NCBI GenBank assembly: GCA_016800925.1
Contig: JABCPU010000228.1
Span: forward strand, 1 to 64,000
Length of the DNA: 64,000 nucleotides
Reading direction: 5' to 3'
Source: Suillus spraguei
Lineage: Eukaryota > Basidiomycota > Agaricomycetes > Boletales > Suillaceae
Shown: one piece after another, positions 1-11,549 of the stretch
Position numbering within the stretch: the stretch's first letter is position 1
How the letters are laid out: every line of letters begins with the position of its first letter
Translations under genes and position numbers: made by a program
The notes under the pieces: generated by a model
Databases searched by the model: none
Told to the model about the DNA's origin: nothing
The model's input: only the letters and a program-made list of their open reading frames with translations

Positions 1-118
1 CCTTGGAAGGTTTTCTCGGTTTCTTGGCAGGAACAGGAGCCTCTACTTTTGCTTGCCCTGAAAGTCTTGAGGATCGCCTTGGAGCTTGAAGTTCAGCTCC
101 AAGTTCGTTGGAGGCCAT
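1..118 (-). CDS. 5' end of an unidentified protein gene (runs off the window)
   Basis: Thirty-nine codons from an ATG at 118 read down to the window edge. The peptide begins MASNELGAELQ and continues with a basic Ser/Arg stretch (PRRSSRLSGQ) and a Lys/Pro-rich stretch (AKKPRKPSK). Such short basic N-termini are common in nuclear or chromatin-associated proteins, but that is only an inference from composition. No stop or intron interrupts the visible part. The family cannot be named from this fragment. It lies on the same strand as the LRR gene that ends at 442, about 320 bases away. Confidence 0.5.
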   Translation of the reverse strand, partial: MASNELGAELQAPRRSSRLSGQAKVEAPVPAKKPRKPSK

Positions 119-441
119 CGCGCTTGGGTAGGTAGGGTATCAGAATCGACGTTGAAGAAGCTAAGTAAGCGGACCGCAAAATAACGCTGCTCCTACGTAC
201 TACGGCGTCTGTCAGGGGTTCCAACTGCCAGTACTAGTCGTATGTATTACGTTGTGGTCGCATTAAATCCACAATGAGAGGTAACATACACGGAATGAAT
301 TCAAGCAGGCAAACGCAAAACAATATCCTTTTGAATGATAGACATTTCACATCCCACAACTACTATTGATGGCAGGTATATGGTAGGTTCGAATGGAATA
401 ATCAAAGTAGTGAAATAAATGTGTACGAAGGGCATGATGCC
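119..441. other. intergenic
   Basis: Contains the 5' flank of the partial gene at 1-118 and the 3' flank of the LRR gene. I see no gene or repeat in it. Confidence 0.5.
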
Positions 442-3400
442 TTATCGAGGCTCAGGAGGGGGGCTTGCTGAAAATCCTGCTGGAAATGGGCGTGAGGATG
501 GAGGTGTGGGAGAAGTGGGGCTTCTTGCAGCAGGCGTTGTCGTAGGCGAATTTGGAGAATGTAGGTCTCCCGTTGATCCGTTGGAAGATGTGGAACGAGT
601 GCGGGAGATGTATGGACGCGGTGGAGGTCGCAGAGGTTCCCCAGGTGGCGGAGAAGCTATTTCAGGCGTAATCATGTCCATGTCCATGCCAAATTCATCG
701 ATTATTCCGCGAGGAGGAGGTCGTTCGACCATGGCCTCCAATAACTGTAGCAGTGTCCGAAATATGCGCGGAACTGAATAACTGATATACTCACCTCACG
801 ACGAAGGTCTTCGCCAGCGTACTCTCCCTCCATCTCTTCAGGTCCAAGAAGGACAGCGCCTTTCCGGAAGATTTCCCCTTCTTCTTCAACCCAACTTTTC
901 GACCTTTAGACATCATCAGAGTATGTAGATACTTTGCATGCATGAAGACCCACCTAACCACAGGGGAAGGGACGTTAATTTGGTCCTCCTCGCCCGAGAG
1001 CCTATGGTCGTCTTCATCCTCATCCTCGGATTCAGTTATCATGAAAGTGGGACTCAACACTTTCTCCGGCTCCTCAGGCTCCGGTTCTGCTCGACCCTTT
1101 CCTTTATCAACCTTGGGGGTCAGCGGCGTATCATCCTCTGACAAATCCGCGGGGTTCTCGTGTAGGGTATCTCCGTCAGTAGAACTGATCACTGCGCTAG
1201 GAATGCTTAACCCAAGACCATGAAGAAGTGATCTACTCGGAGGAGTGGATGACAACTGTGTGATAGCATTGTTCAGTTTATCGCAGAGGCCCAGGAGTTC
1301 TTCTAGTAGGACGACGTCTGTCGTGGTCTGCACTTTTTCGGTAATCTCATCGACAGTGGCCTTGGCTTGTTCAACAAGGTCTTGGTCTGCGGGTGATACG
1401 AGACTTTTGGAGGATACGCCAGACGATGTGACTGAAATAGACCTTGGACCAACCGAGTTCTCGATTTGAGAGAGCAGCGTATACGCTCTTGATACGATCT
1501 CAGAATTATTCTTGAAACAAATTGTGAGTATGCTGATTAATATGGGGGGACATCCGTCTACCTTGAGCCCGCCGCCTTGACGTATTGATTTGGCTAGTTC
1601 ACTTTCCTGGATCATGTTCCAAACGCCCTTACCAAGCCCTCTGTTGCTCGTCGGACTACGAAGTCCATCAGGAACATGTGCCGCCTTTTCTGCTTCCTCC
1701 GTATTTCGGATACAAGTGTTGAGAATTTCACGACACATTCTGTGCGAGGTCGTGTTCAGGAAACGTACCATACAGATCACTAGACACTCACTTGGCAAAT
1801 TCCTCATCATCTGGAGGTATATTGACGTCAAGACATCGCATCGTGTGATTAGCCTTGAGCCCCGAGCTAAGTGCCATGATGGCAGCAATGTCCAGGTTAT
1901 TGTCCGTGAGATCGAGGTGGAGCAAGGAATTTGATTCCGGGAGAAATTCTGCGAGCGCGATTGCGCCCGGTGATGTCATGTTAGTAGAGGATAGGAATAG
2001 GCGTTTGAGAGCGTTATTTAGTGTGAAAGCCGTTCGCAATGATTGGATCTAAACAATATTCAGTCTAGGCACCATGTGCAGCGAGTTAGGAACGCACGCC
2101 TTCAAGACCAGGACCTGAGCAGGGATTCCGACTGAGATCTAAAGTTTCTAGGCAATGATTGTATTTCTAGAAGCTCTTGTTAAAACTGACGACCAAGAAG
2201 ACTCTAATGCTTACCAGCGCCTCGGCAATTGCTACTAAGCACTGAACGTCCAGCTTGTTTTCGCTCAAGTTCAGGACCTTGAGTGTCCTGTTTCGTTTGA
2301 GCACTTGTGCAAGATAAGTAACTCCATTCTACATCGGCGTTATCAACAGATGATAACATATTCGAGAAAGTACTTACACGAAGGTCATTGCCTCGTAAAT
2401 CCAACGTGCGGAGAGCTCCAAGCCTTGGCAATGCATCGAGAGCGCGCACCTTATCCAGGAGTGCAGCACTTGGTCCGTCATCATGCCTGTGGGCAGTACC
2501 GTTGGGATGGAGTCCGCCCTCCGATCGTTGAAGCACAGCATTAGGTGCAGGATGGCGGGTGGTAACACCACCCTGGGGACTTGATGTGATGATGGGAACG
2601 GGCTGACCAGAAGCCGATAGCGGGGGAGGTTGTGCTGCTGCTGCGCCTCGGCGAATACGAGGTACATATGGCGTATAAGTTGTTTGAGGAGGCATGGACG
2701 ATGGATGACGTGGAGGAGGTAGTACAGGTCCTGCACGGATAACAGGTGATGGAGGAGGTAGATGGGCAATGGGGGGAATTGGGGAGGAAGGTGGTGAAGA
2801 GATACCGCTTCCTTGTGAAGGAAAGGTAGATGAGTTAGGAGTGGTAGGGACTACGTCTGGATAGTCTCGGATCATGAGAGCAAGTGCGACAGCTCCTGTT
2901 GCATTGATACGATTATGGCGCAAAGAGACATTGCGAAGGGACGAATTACGAATAACGCGGGCTGCCACACTTAGTCGAGATTGGGCGAGGTGTGAATGTG
3001 ATCACTTACCAAGTACGTCCAATGCTGGCACCCTGAGAGAACAATCGTCTAGACGGAGAGAGATTAAACCAGGCTCTGGCGCTGTTGTCAACGAGACAAC
3101 GATATAGTCTACTGCCTTCTTGTCTAGATTTGTTTGTGAGAGGTCTAGGAATTGTAAACTTTTTGCCTGGCAATAGAATACATGAAAAGGTTGCATTATT
3201 ATCTGCAGAAATAACGTACTTTTGAAGCATACAAACCAAGAACTTTAAACGCGGGTGTTTTTAAGCGACGGTTTGACGCGATGGACAGGAAAACGAGGGT
3301 GCCAGGTATAAGCAACGCGTGAAGCATAAGTTTTAATTTCTGGGTTGTGGTGAGCGCAGTATGAGGCAACCAGGGAAAAACCAAGTTACATAGTCGTCCA

Positions 3401-4041
3401 AATCACATTCTCGAAGGGTGAGTTTTCGAAGGCCCCACTCGATCGTAAACACGTCAGAGAGGATTGCGGCAGATGTGGGCGTCAGTTGTACACCGGACAG
3501 ATCAACGGACCGAGGACTTGTACCTGATGCACGCTATCAAGCGCAACCATCTGATATTAGCTTGATGTGGTCTCGGAGAACTACAAGTAAAGTTTGTTAC
3601 CTTAAAGGCAGCGGAAATTGCGGGATCTGGTTCTTCCTCTCTGGATGCGCAACACTCTCTATAGAACGATTCCACCTTATCCAAATTCCACCAGTCTTCC
3701 GTTTCGTTCGGACCAATAGAGTTGCCTCTAACAACTCTCCTGCGTCTTTCCGCTTCTCTCTCTTCAATTGCCCGCTTTTCATCTTTGAGGGCGGGTGTTG
3801 ACGGAGGGTTGATAGAGGATATAGGATAAACTGTGGCGAGTTTTGGAAGTATAAAATGGGCACGTTTGAGTGGTTTGATGTCGTCGGGGGCAGAAGCGGG
3901 AGATTGTGTTGGAAGAAAGCCCTTGATTCGAGAGAAAATACCGGTTTGCGGGGGTGGAGGACGTTTCAAAATTGACTTTCCAGGTATTGGGATGGTTACT
4001 GCGGATGAAGAAGGCGAACATGATGAAGACGGACTTGCCAT
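442..4041 (-). CDS. PPP1R37-like leucine-rich-repeat (RNI-fold) protein
   Basis: Eleven exons join in phase: 3601-4041, 3390-3533, 3220-3339, 3010-3166, 2378-2961, 2215-2328, 2098-2166, 1792-2048, 954-1739, 795-903 and 442-744, giving 1027 residues. The N-terminus is basic and Pro-rich (KSILKRPPPPQ, residues about 20-30) with a KRAHFIL segment that resembles a degenerate PP1-docking motif. Ribonuclease-inhibitor-type repeats follow (LRKLTLRECDL, FLDLSQTNLD, LRNVSLRHNRI, LRTLDLRGNDL, LKVLNLSENKL, LETLDLSRN, LLHLDLTDNNL). The line RCLDVNIPPDD next to the last repeat is typical of the PPP1R37/Mhp1-like family. The C-terminal 350 residues are Ser/Pro/Glu-rich and probably disordered. A Pro-rich insert of about 100 residues interrupts the repeat array. 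The likely role is a protein-phosphatase-1 regulatory scaffold; this is inferred from family resemblance only. Confidence 0.85.
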
Positions 4042-4703
4042 GTCACGTTGAAGTCTGAGACTGAGGCTTAACTTAGCTTAGCTACTTAGTGCCTTAGCCC
4101 AATTGAATAACCTTGGGATACTATGAGCTGATAAGGAATATTTGACCGATCAAGCTAAACTTGTCTATTCTATCTGATCAATTACTCACTCCTACTAACC
4201 CTCATGACGCCCAGCCTGACATAGTTTAGAGCGCATTGCCGCAGATTAATTATCTGACCCCGGCGCCAAGCCTGGCCTAAACCCGAGTATCGTCTTTGAC
4301 TGTCTCCAGATGTGTGTGCGTCAGGTAGTATCACATCCGGCGTTATCGGCGATTCTTCACATCAAAAAGTTATTGTACCTATACTTTCTCATACGCTCGG
4401 ACGCGGCGCCAGGTTACAAATTCTATGCAGCAGCACGCAGAGAATGTTGTATTTCCGTTTGGAGTGCAAAGCAAACGCTCGCGCGATTAGTATGAACTAG
4501 GTACATAGATACCTAACACAATACGATCCCAGTAACAACAAGGTATGATACAATTGTCGTCATCGATCTTGCAGGTTCTGCCGAAATTTCTATAGCAATA
4601 ACAATTCTGCCAAATCGATCAGGATTGTACTCATCAATGTATGCAAGCTGGCCGTCGTCCCAGTGTTCCCCCTCAGAAGATTCCAAAACACCTCGCACAG
4701 GAA
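4042..4703. other. intergenic
   Basis: 5' flank of the LRR gene at 442-4041. I see no supported gene. Short ORFs here lack splice or family support. Confidence 0.5.
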
Positions 4704-4915
4704 ATGCATCTATCCTTCCTCGTCGCTGTTGCTTTGACAGCATCCATGTCTGTCACTGGTAATACTGCATGTAGTACAACAATTTGCGAGACACAAGCAG
4801 ATTGCTGCCAGTACTTTGTTTGTTAATACGACGTAAGTATGAGCAGGTCGCTGTGCAACCTATATGACTCACCTGCGCGCCTCAGAATGTCTGTCACTGG
4901 AATGGACTTGAGTAA
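4704..4915 (+). pseudogene. small secreted cysteine-rich protein, interrupted by an in-frame stop
   Basis: An ATG at 4704 opens a hydrophobic signal peptide (MHLSFLVAVALTASMSV) followed by a cysteine-spaced stretch (ACSTTICETQADCCQYFVC). A TAA at 4824-4826 then stops it. Two codons later is a good donor (gtaagt, 4833) with a matching acceptor (ctcag, 4881-4885); the next exon continues in phase as NVCHWNGLE before a second stop at 4913. The cysteine pattern with a CC pair resembles knottin-like secreted peptides of agaricomycetes. Either the TAA is a disabling mutation, or the true product is a 40-residue peptide ending at FVC. I favour the disabled reading because the splice site and a further Cys lie just beyond. 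Confidence 0.4.
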
Positions 4916-6689
4916 CGTTGAGCAGTCGCTGTGCAACCAATACAATTGATAGTATCGGGGCAAGAAGGAATTGCCTCTTGGCAATTAATATATCAATCCT
5001 TGTGGTATAATAAAAATTCGGATACATCAACGTCAATGTGAGGAGTCTTATGATAACATAAGATATATCGGAGTGGCAGGCCACATCCTCTACCTAAGAC
5101 TCGGAACGTCAGTAGTACCTCCATAATGATCTGTTGGCTGCAACGCCCGCCGTCGTGTTTGATATGACAGAGTTCTTTGCTCATTTCATGAATATTTATA
5201 GTACGCCCTTTGTGCACTGTTGATGGAACTAAATAAATGGCATTGGGGCAGGCTATATAGCATACTACAGCAGATAAATTTTAAATTATAAAGATATAAT
5301 ATATGGTGTCAATGACCGACAGTGAAGGAGCAGGTTTGTCATCGCACGGAAGACCTTTGATACTGGCACGTAAACCACCGGTGACGACACCTTTCTTCAA
5401 CAAACGAGAAACGAAATATCATATTTCACTGTGAGACGTCAGAGAAGTAAAGATCAACATTGCGTCAGCGCGAGTTACTTTCGATCGCAAAGCAATCAAA
5501 ATACTGTGAACACTGCAGACGTGTCATCTGCATGATCTGCCTGAACCCGAAGGACACATGTAATGCATAGACAAGGTTGACAGATGCTGACCTCAGGTAG
5601 CAGCATCAAAGAAGACGCGAGGGGCCGGCAGCAGGTGAAAAAGGTAGTGGGAGGCTGGGGCTGAGTACGACAAAGGTGGTGGGGACTCAGGGCAGTGAGA
5701 TGACGTGGCTGGAAGAGTGCAATTGGAGTAGGTGTAGCGTCCTCTGGCACGGTTGCATGTGCTAAGGGGCGGGACATTGTACGATGAAAGGGAACTTGAT
5801 AGTTGCGTGTGGTTTGATGGTGGATGAGTTTGCTTGGGTACTTGATAGATGCTGGAGGCACTCCCAGGTAGAATGACGGTGCTGGAGGGTTGGTTTGCAA
5901 ATTGGTTGTAGAAGGTGCGGTTGGGAAAAAGGAGGGTGCTGGAAGATGTCGGGTGTAACATCGACGAATCTTTACCAGCGCCTGCAATAACTCAGTGGCT
6001 CCGGTTGGGTGACTCACGAAAGCGATGCCATGGAGGACAGTCAAATGCACCTTTACCACAGACTTTGTCACCCACTGGTGCGTTCGGTGCTAAGTTTTTG
6101 CTGCTACGAGACGCCGTGAAGGAGTTGGTGGTAGAACCATGTATGATGTATCACTGTCATAACTTCCATAGATTCCCACGCATTCCCCCGAACATTGCAG
6201 CGTCATAGTTCCTGGCGTTACTTGGTTCGCTACGGGTTTTCAGTACTCAGTATTTACATCCTTGAGCTTGAACGTTTGAAACCTCACTATGAGATCTTTA
6301 CCAGTGTCAGACTCGCTGTTGCACAAAGTCGTTTCATGAAGGTTTTGCTGGAGAGCGTTGTTTGTTGTGCCGGAATAGCTTTGTGCAAAGTCGTACAGGG
6401 AATATATATATGTGTATGTGCTAATGGAAATAGATCAAGTATCCCCGCGAGCTCGAGGTCAGCTTTCAATTGGACAAAGGCAGATACGGATACTCTACAG
6501 AAATAGTGTAGCAATTGAAGGGTTGAGAGGGGGGAAATGATTGCAACCATAGTGACAAAGACCACAAGAACGCCTAATTCACCGAATATAAAGGAATGTA
6601 ACAGCCCCAGGATAATTTTCTCAAATACATATCTTCGATCCTGCAATACGGCTACCAGAATATTCGAGATATGTATTTACTTTCTGTCA
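4916..6689. other. intergenic, no supported gene
   Basis: A Pro/Ser/Thr-rich minus-strand ORF (5496-6071) is open but shows no family motif, and two of its frames are equally open, so I do not call it. The rest is AT-rich DNA without recognisable features. Confidence 0.4.
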
Positions 6690-7470
6690 CCGCGGTGAGT
6701 TTGATAACTTCCTCAACGCAAGAGAGTCTTGAAGAAAATGTGTGGGATCCATGTTAATATTCATTGCGTGTAAACAGGGTACGCAAGTGAGGACATTGAT
6801 GGAACCTTGCCAATAATAGGAAGGTGACAGGACCACGACGTGTATCTTCTGATTCCAGAAAATGAACGTGCGACCAGCTTGAAATGTCTTCCAAAAGAGA
6901 GTCATTGTCAAGGATAGTGGAGCCTTGATGAAAATTGAGGTGCAGCAGTCGGGGCTGCGTGAAACAAAGGAGCTGCGCAACTACTATCAAAGAGTCGCCT
7001 GAAGTCCCCTGGATTCCTGGAAAATTGGAGACAATGAGAATGTGCGGCATGATTTACACTGGGACAGTGCGTGAAAGAGCCGCTCAGCTTCTGTCCAAGG
7101 CAGTGCACCGACGATTATCTCATTTTACAGTGAGGGGAATTATGAGTGTCGCACGAGGAAAGGTGCCAACTTCATATTGTAAGGCCCGATGTGAATGGGA
7201 CTAGGCTGTGGCAGGGATAGGGAAGTAGGAGAGGTACTCCCATGTTACCCATTCGAGCGCTGGACAAGACAGAGTTGCGAGTCGCTTGCAGAAAAAAACA
7301 GCAAGAAAAGCCTATGCACTGTGATTGGGCCACAGGTGATGGATAAGCCCTCCAAAGTAGTACGATAAGTCGCAATACATTTCAAGCATTCATTGATAAT
7401 CGACAGATAACAACTGTGCAGCGTAAGGGAAAGGAAGTGACCCAAGTATCTCGGGGGCAAGATGCTTCCA
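6690..7470 (-). pseudogene. F-box/LRR-type protein relic
   Basis: The best preserved stretch, 6754-7050, reads on the minus strand ISSWSHVHFLESEDTRRGP and HQCPHLRTLF. This phrasing is typical of the leucine-rich C-terminal part of agaricomycete F-box proteins. A further fragment lies upstream on the same strand (7245-7460, IATYRTTLEGLSI). Frames are broken between the pieces and no F-box itself is visible, so this looks like a decayed gene. The assignment rests on wording similarity, without a measured alignment. Confidence 0.35.
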
Positions 7471-8615
7471 AGTTAACGACCGCAGCGGAAGATACATGTA
7501 TCGATTGGGATGACACAGAGAAGGCGAAAATGGTTGTCAGATGCTTATATCTAATGAATGACTACGCGTGGAGTGGCGCAAAAATCGACGAGCCTTCGAG
7601 TCATGCTCGGATGACGGGTCGACACCTCGAATGGACCAGGCTGAGAGGTACCACTAGATCCTTGACGATCCAATGAACTAAAAGAATAAATGAAAAGAGC
7701 GCAGCCGGTCTAGACCCATACTTACCTTCTGATGATCGGATATCGCTGGATAATAGATATAGCCTCGTTGCACAACCTGACAGCGCTTCTAAACTATGTC
7801 AGCCCAAATTTTGTTCATTGCGAACCCTCTTTGCGAGTAAGCAACTACATTCATTGATTAGCTCACTGACTCGCTTGATATTTGGGAAAAATTCAAATAA
7901 TATCTCCAGAAGGGCTTCTGGAAAAAAATAGCACGATACATTAATTGGATGGTGTTACGAAAATGTCGAGTTACGAACAGTTTAGCCGGATTCCTCTATA
8001 ACGACTTATCATAGCTCTGTCATCGCAGCAGCTCCAAGTGCGCCTCAGCCTTGGGTGATGGACCCTGAGTTGTTCATTCAATGGTTCAAGCCAAGTTGCC
8101 GCTGTTGCACATGAATAATAAAACAAATACAAACAGCCTCGAACTTCAGCGCTTCAGCACCCGCGACACTGACTCGGACTAGTTACTGATCTAAGGCAAT
8201 GATATATACTACAGAATAGCCAGCAGCGAAGAATCGATTGGAAATAGGTGAGGCACTCCAAAGACTAAAGACCGATTAAAATTAACACGTGTGAGGAATG
8301 TCGCATCCGAGTCTCAAGTTGAGGTTGCAAGTCCGAGGAGTATTAAGTCGTAGACTATGCTACTACTAATACTAGGAGTAATGTCTATAGCAATTATACC
8401 TGCTAGGTATATACGCATAGAGTCGTGATTCCCCTGCATCTGAGTCTCATTATGTGCATACAGAATCCAAGTCAATATAACATATCCCCACTTTCGTAAG
8501 TCGTCACGGTCCAATGTGTCAACTTTTTTGTGTAATGTAAACTCGAACAAAAGAATAAGAAAAATAAGGTATAGAGGGACGGCGATCTCACCGGGCGCAG
8601 CGCCCATCACAGTGA
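7471..8615. other. intergenic
   Basis: Lies between the F-box relic and the 3' end of the GST gene. No gene or repeat is recognised. Confidence 0.45.
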
Positions 8616-9460
8616 TTAAAATACATCCATACAGCTCTTGCACCTTTCCCATAATTTACCCCACCGCCCTCCGTTCCACTGCCGAACCCTCACCCAGCCA
8701 TCATGCGGTGATACTTTCTCTATCCAAATGATTACCGAAACGATAGCGAAGTCAGCGTATGTGAGTTCATGGCCCATAGCAACCACCCCGTCACCATCAG
8801 TGCCCGAGTTCTTGTCAAGAATATTTGCCAGAAAATTGAACTGCTCTTGAACTGCCCTCCAAGCTTGCTCTCTCTCCGGAGGAACGGAAAGATAGCTTTG
8901 TGTCATCCCACTGAAAAAATGACTCTGGCTGCGCTCAGGTAAATGTTGGTGGCTAAGGGGTACCATGATGGGGAGCAGTGGCTTCGCAAATATTTCTTGG
9001 ATATAATGCACAAACAACGCTTGCAGTGCACGAGATCCCTCTGGAAATACTTGACGCGCTGTAAGTTGTTCAGATATAAGGGTTACAGATATAAAGATAC
9101 ACTAGCCTGGGTAAGTGACCTCCAGATACTCAGCAATATGATTTGCATTTGAAAGGACTATAGGAGCCTGTGGCGACCGGATGGGATCCACGATGACTGG
9201 TAGAGAAAAGACAGGCCGACCATCATTTCTGACGGATGTTGGTGGGGCCCCAATGGCACGGAAGGTTTCCTCGACATCTGGAAATTCCACCCAAGTAGTA
9301 CGGTAGGGGAGCCGTTTAAAATTGAGTATCAACCTGGAAAATATATTAGCACACATATTTGTTAGAGTGAAACGCCTTACCGTACTCGCCAGATATTGGG
9401 GGCCCAAGGTTGCGGGATATTGGATGGTACGTCGTAAAGTATAATCATCGGCTGAGACAT
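8616..9460 (-). CDS. glutathione S-transferase, Ure2p/FuA-like
   Basis: Three exons, 9381-9460, 9107-9333 and 8616-9058, give 249 residues, the usual length of this class. The N-terminal thioredoxin-fold part begins with ILYDVPSN and continues through LPYRTTWVEFPDVE. The conserved SNANHIAEYLE (Ser plus helix that holds the gamma-glutamyl group) is at about residues 90-100. The C-terminal all-helical domain includes LTYADFAIVSVIIWIEKV, the N-capping/hydrophobic-staple region of GSTs. The protein would conjugate glutathione to electrophiles in the cytosol; fungal FuA forms are linked to detoxifying wood or secondary-metabolite compounds. The second intron keeps phase only with a GC donor (CAG|gctagt at 9106), so it is a GC-AG intron. 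Confidence 0.9.
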
Positions 9461-10003
9461 CGTGTGTTTGTATGAGTGGCTTTGATCGTCCCTAATCGCG
9501 CTTGCAGTAACTTATTAAGGGAGAAAACACAGGTATGCTATCTTCGTCGTGCATGACTTCACCCTTCTGTCGGTGTTTGATATGCTTTACGTGTGGCCAC
9601 CTGCTTCATGCGCCTCTTGCGTGTACAACAGGGGAACCATTAAATTGCCGACCTCGTTCCCAAGTCATGAAGACCAGCAATGACGTCGTCACTCACTCAG
9701 CCTTTTTCTTGCATACCGATTTTGTTGTGTCACAAGTCGTGAAGACTCCTGAACTAGGCACAATCTGTGTCCTAGAAATCAGGAAGAACACACGGAGGAG
9801 CCGACAATCCACTTCACTTGCTGTGTTTATAACTTTGTTGCATCTAGAAGCTGTAATGTGAGAAGAGATTACCGAATTAAGAGGTGACTCTCGGAGGCAG
9901 CAGTGGCCACCAGCACTGCAACGTGTATCGCCTCAATAGAATGGGATAGGGTGACCTGAAAACTGTTATAATAACACGGCAGCGCTCTACGTCCGACTTC
10001 TAA
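9461..10003. other. intergenic, 5' flank of the GST gene
   Basis: No supported gene. The stretch ends where repeat copy A starts. Confidence 0.5.
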
Positions 10004-11265
10004 CCCCGTCGCAAAAGAAAGTCGCAATCATCTCTATGGGAAACACGCCGTAGTCTAAGGTTTACAGATCAGCTCTTATCTTCAATAATACCGAGAGAAA
10101 AAGTCGGAACGAATCATTGTGCATAGTAGAGAAGATCAAGGCGTTTGGATGAAAGCCGGCGCCGACAAGGGTCCTAGTCCTGGACCCTTCACTAGCCGCA
10201 TCAGCGCAATCATTAGGCGACTTACTTTGGGTGACCGGTCACGGTCACCAATCAATCAATGTGTTATGATAACCGGCACCGAATTCTCCTGTCAGGTACA
10301 CCTCATCAAGACTTCGGACTTGAAAGATATTTTGATGACGTACACTTCCTTGAAGAAATGGCCCCGAGCCTGCGAGGTTAGACTCGGAGGGCAACCGAAA
10401 GTCGCATCTTTTAAATCGCCGACGCACACGTCCAGCGATCCAAACGGTCATCAACCACGTTTCTCTCGCTATACAAAATCTGCTCATGGCATCCTGGCAG
10501 GTGCTGTAACGTGGGAGTTCGCTTCGTTAATCCGCAAGTTGTCCGACATCACCATACCATATTGATAGCCAAGGCGTGACAAATATGCATCTGGGATAAC
10601 AACAAGTATCACGAATTTTTCAAGGAGTATGAAAGGTCAGAGACCTCCACGAGGGCAATTGAAGCCTCGAGTTCTTCAATGACTCGGAGGCCGTACTGGC
10701 ATGACCCGATAAATTTCCTGACCGATGGTTTGAACCAAGTTTGGTGGACGTCGACAGCCATTCAAACGAACAGAACAAAATCTTCTCGGCTGAGTACATC
10801 ATTGAATATTGAGACTGAGTTAAGTCATCAGGAACGAACATTTGAGATGTTTGGAAGAACAAACTTGTAAGAAGGGCTCCTATCAAGGCTCTGCTAATCA
10901 GCGCTCTGCACGCCATATGAAGTGCGGGCTGATCCTGAAATGCTCTGCGGATCTGGCTACGTGCCGCCGACCAGTGGTATACCCATGCTTGCAGGTTGGT
11001 GGTCGCGGAGTTGGAATATTTGTGATTAAGTTCAAGTCCAGCTCGTAACTGCGCACTTGGTCGTTTGCAAAGTGACGTCGTCAAACCATAGCAAGGTGTC
11101 CGATGCCGACTCGAGCTCCCTTTGACATTTAGATTTTTTTGGCATACAGTACTTATAGCTGGCGCTGTGCTGCGTTGTAGCACAATTTATTGTCTGCGAC
11201 AATGTCCTAAGGACCTTCGCTATAAATGCATCCGGTGAGTCACTACTCATGCTTTGGCAATGATA
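10004..11265 (+). repeat. 1.25-kb dispersed repeat, copy A
   Basis: Nearly the same sequence recurs as a direct copy at 20211-21452, from CCCCGTCGCAAAAGAAAG at the left edge to GCTTTGGCAATGATA at the right edge, with scattered substitutions and small indels. No terminal inverted repeats, target duplication or transposase are visible. Open frames in it (10119-10565 plus, 10620-11183 minus) are not conserved as such in copy B and have no family motif. It could be a solo long terminal repeat or a fragment of an unclassified element. Confidence 0.75.
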
Positions 11266-11549
11266 TGTAGTAGCAAGAAATTAGAAAGAAACGACATTAG
11301 GGTTACAAGTCTAGAAGTATGAATCAGTCAAACTATTAAAACTTCGGTCGTGGTCAGAAACGAGATGGAGCGAAGGCGTGTTTAGCACGCAGTATGAGTC
11401 CAGGGGTAAGTAAGGAGAACAACAACCGTAAGCTGGGAAACCGCCAGTGACAAACAAGGCTTACAGAAATTTCGCAATTTTCCGGGGCCTTGCAGCGGTC
11501 ACGTGGCACTCACTGCTCGATACAGAATTACTCCTGTTCTCAACGTCAG

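Noticed and set aside
419..781. Gly/Arg-rich plus-strand ORF
   Set aside because: Antisense shadow of the last exon of the LRR gene, whose frame and splice sites are well supported.
5496..6071. 191-codon Pro/Ser/Thr-rich minus-strand ORF
   Set aside because: A second frame over the same DNA is equally open, there is no motif, and upstream pieces need unsupported splicing. Likely composition-driven.
10119..11183. ORFs in the 1.25-kb repeat as genes
   Set aside because: The frames are broken or differ in the second copy at 20211-21452, and no domain is recognisable.
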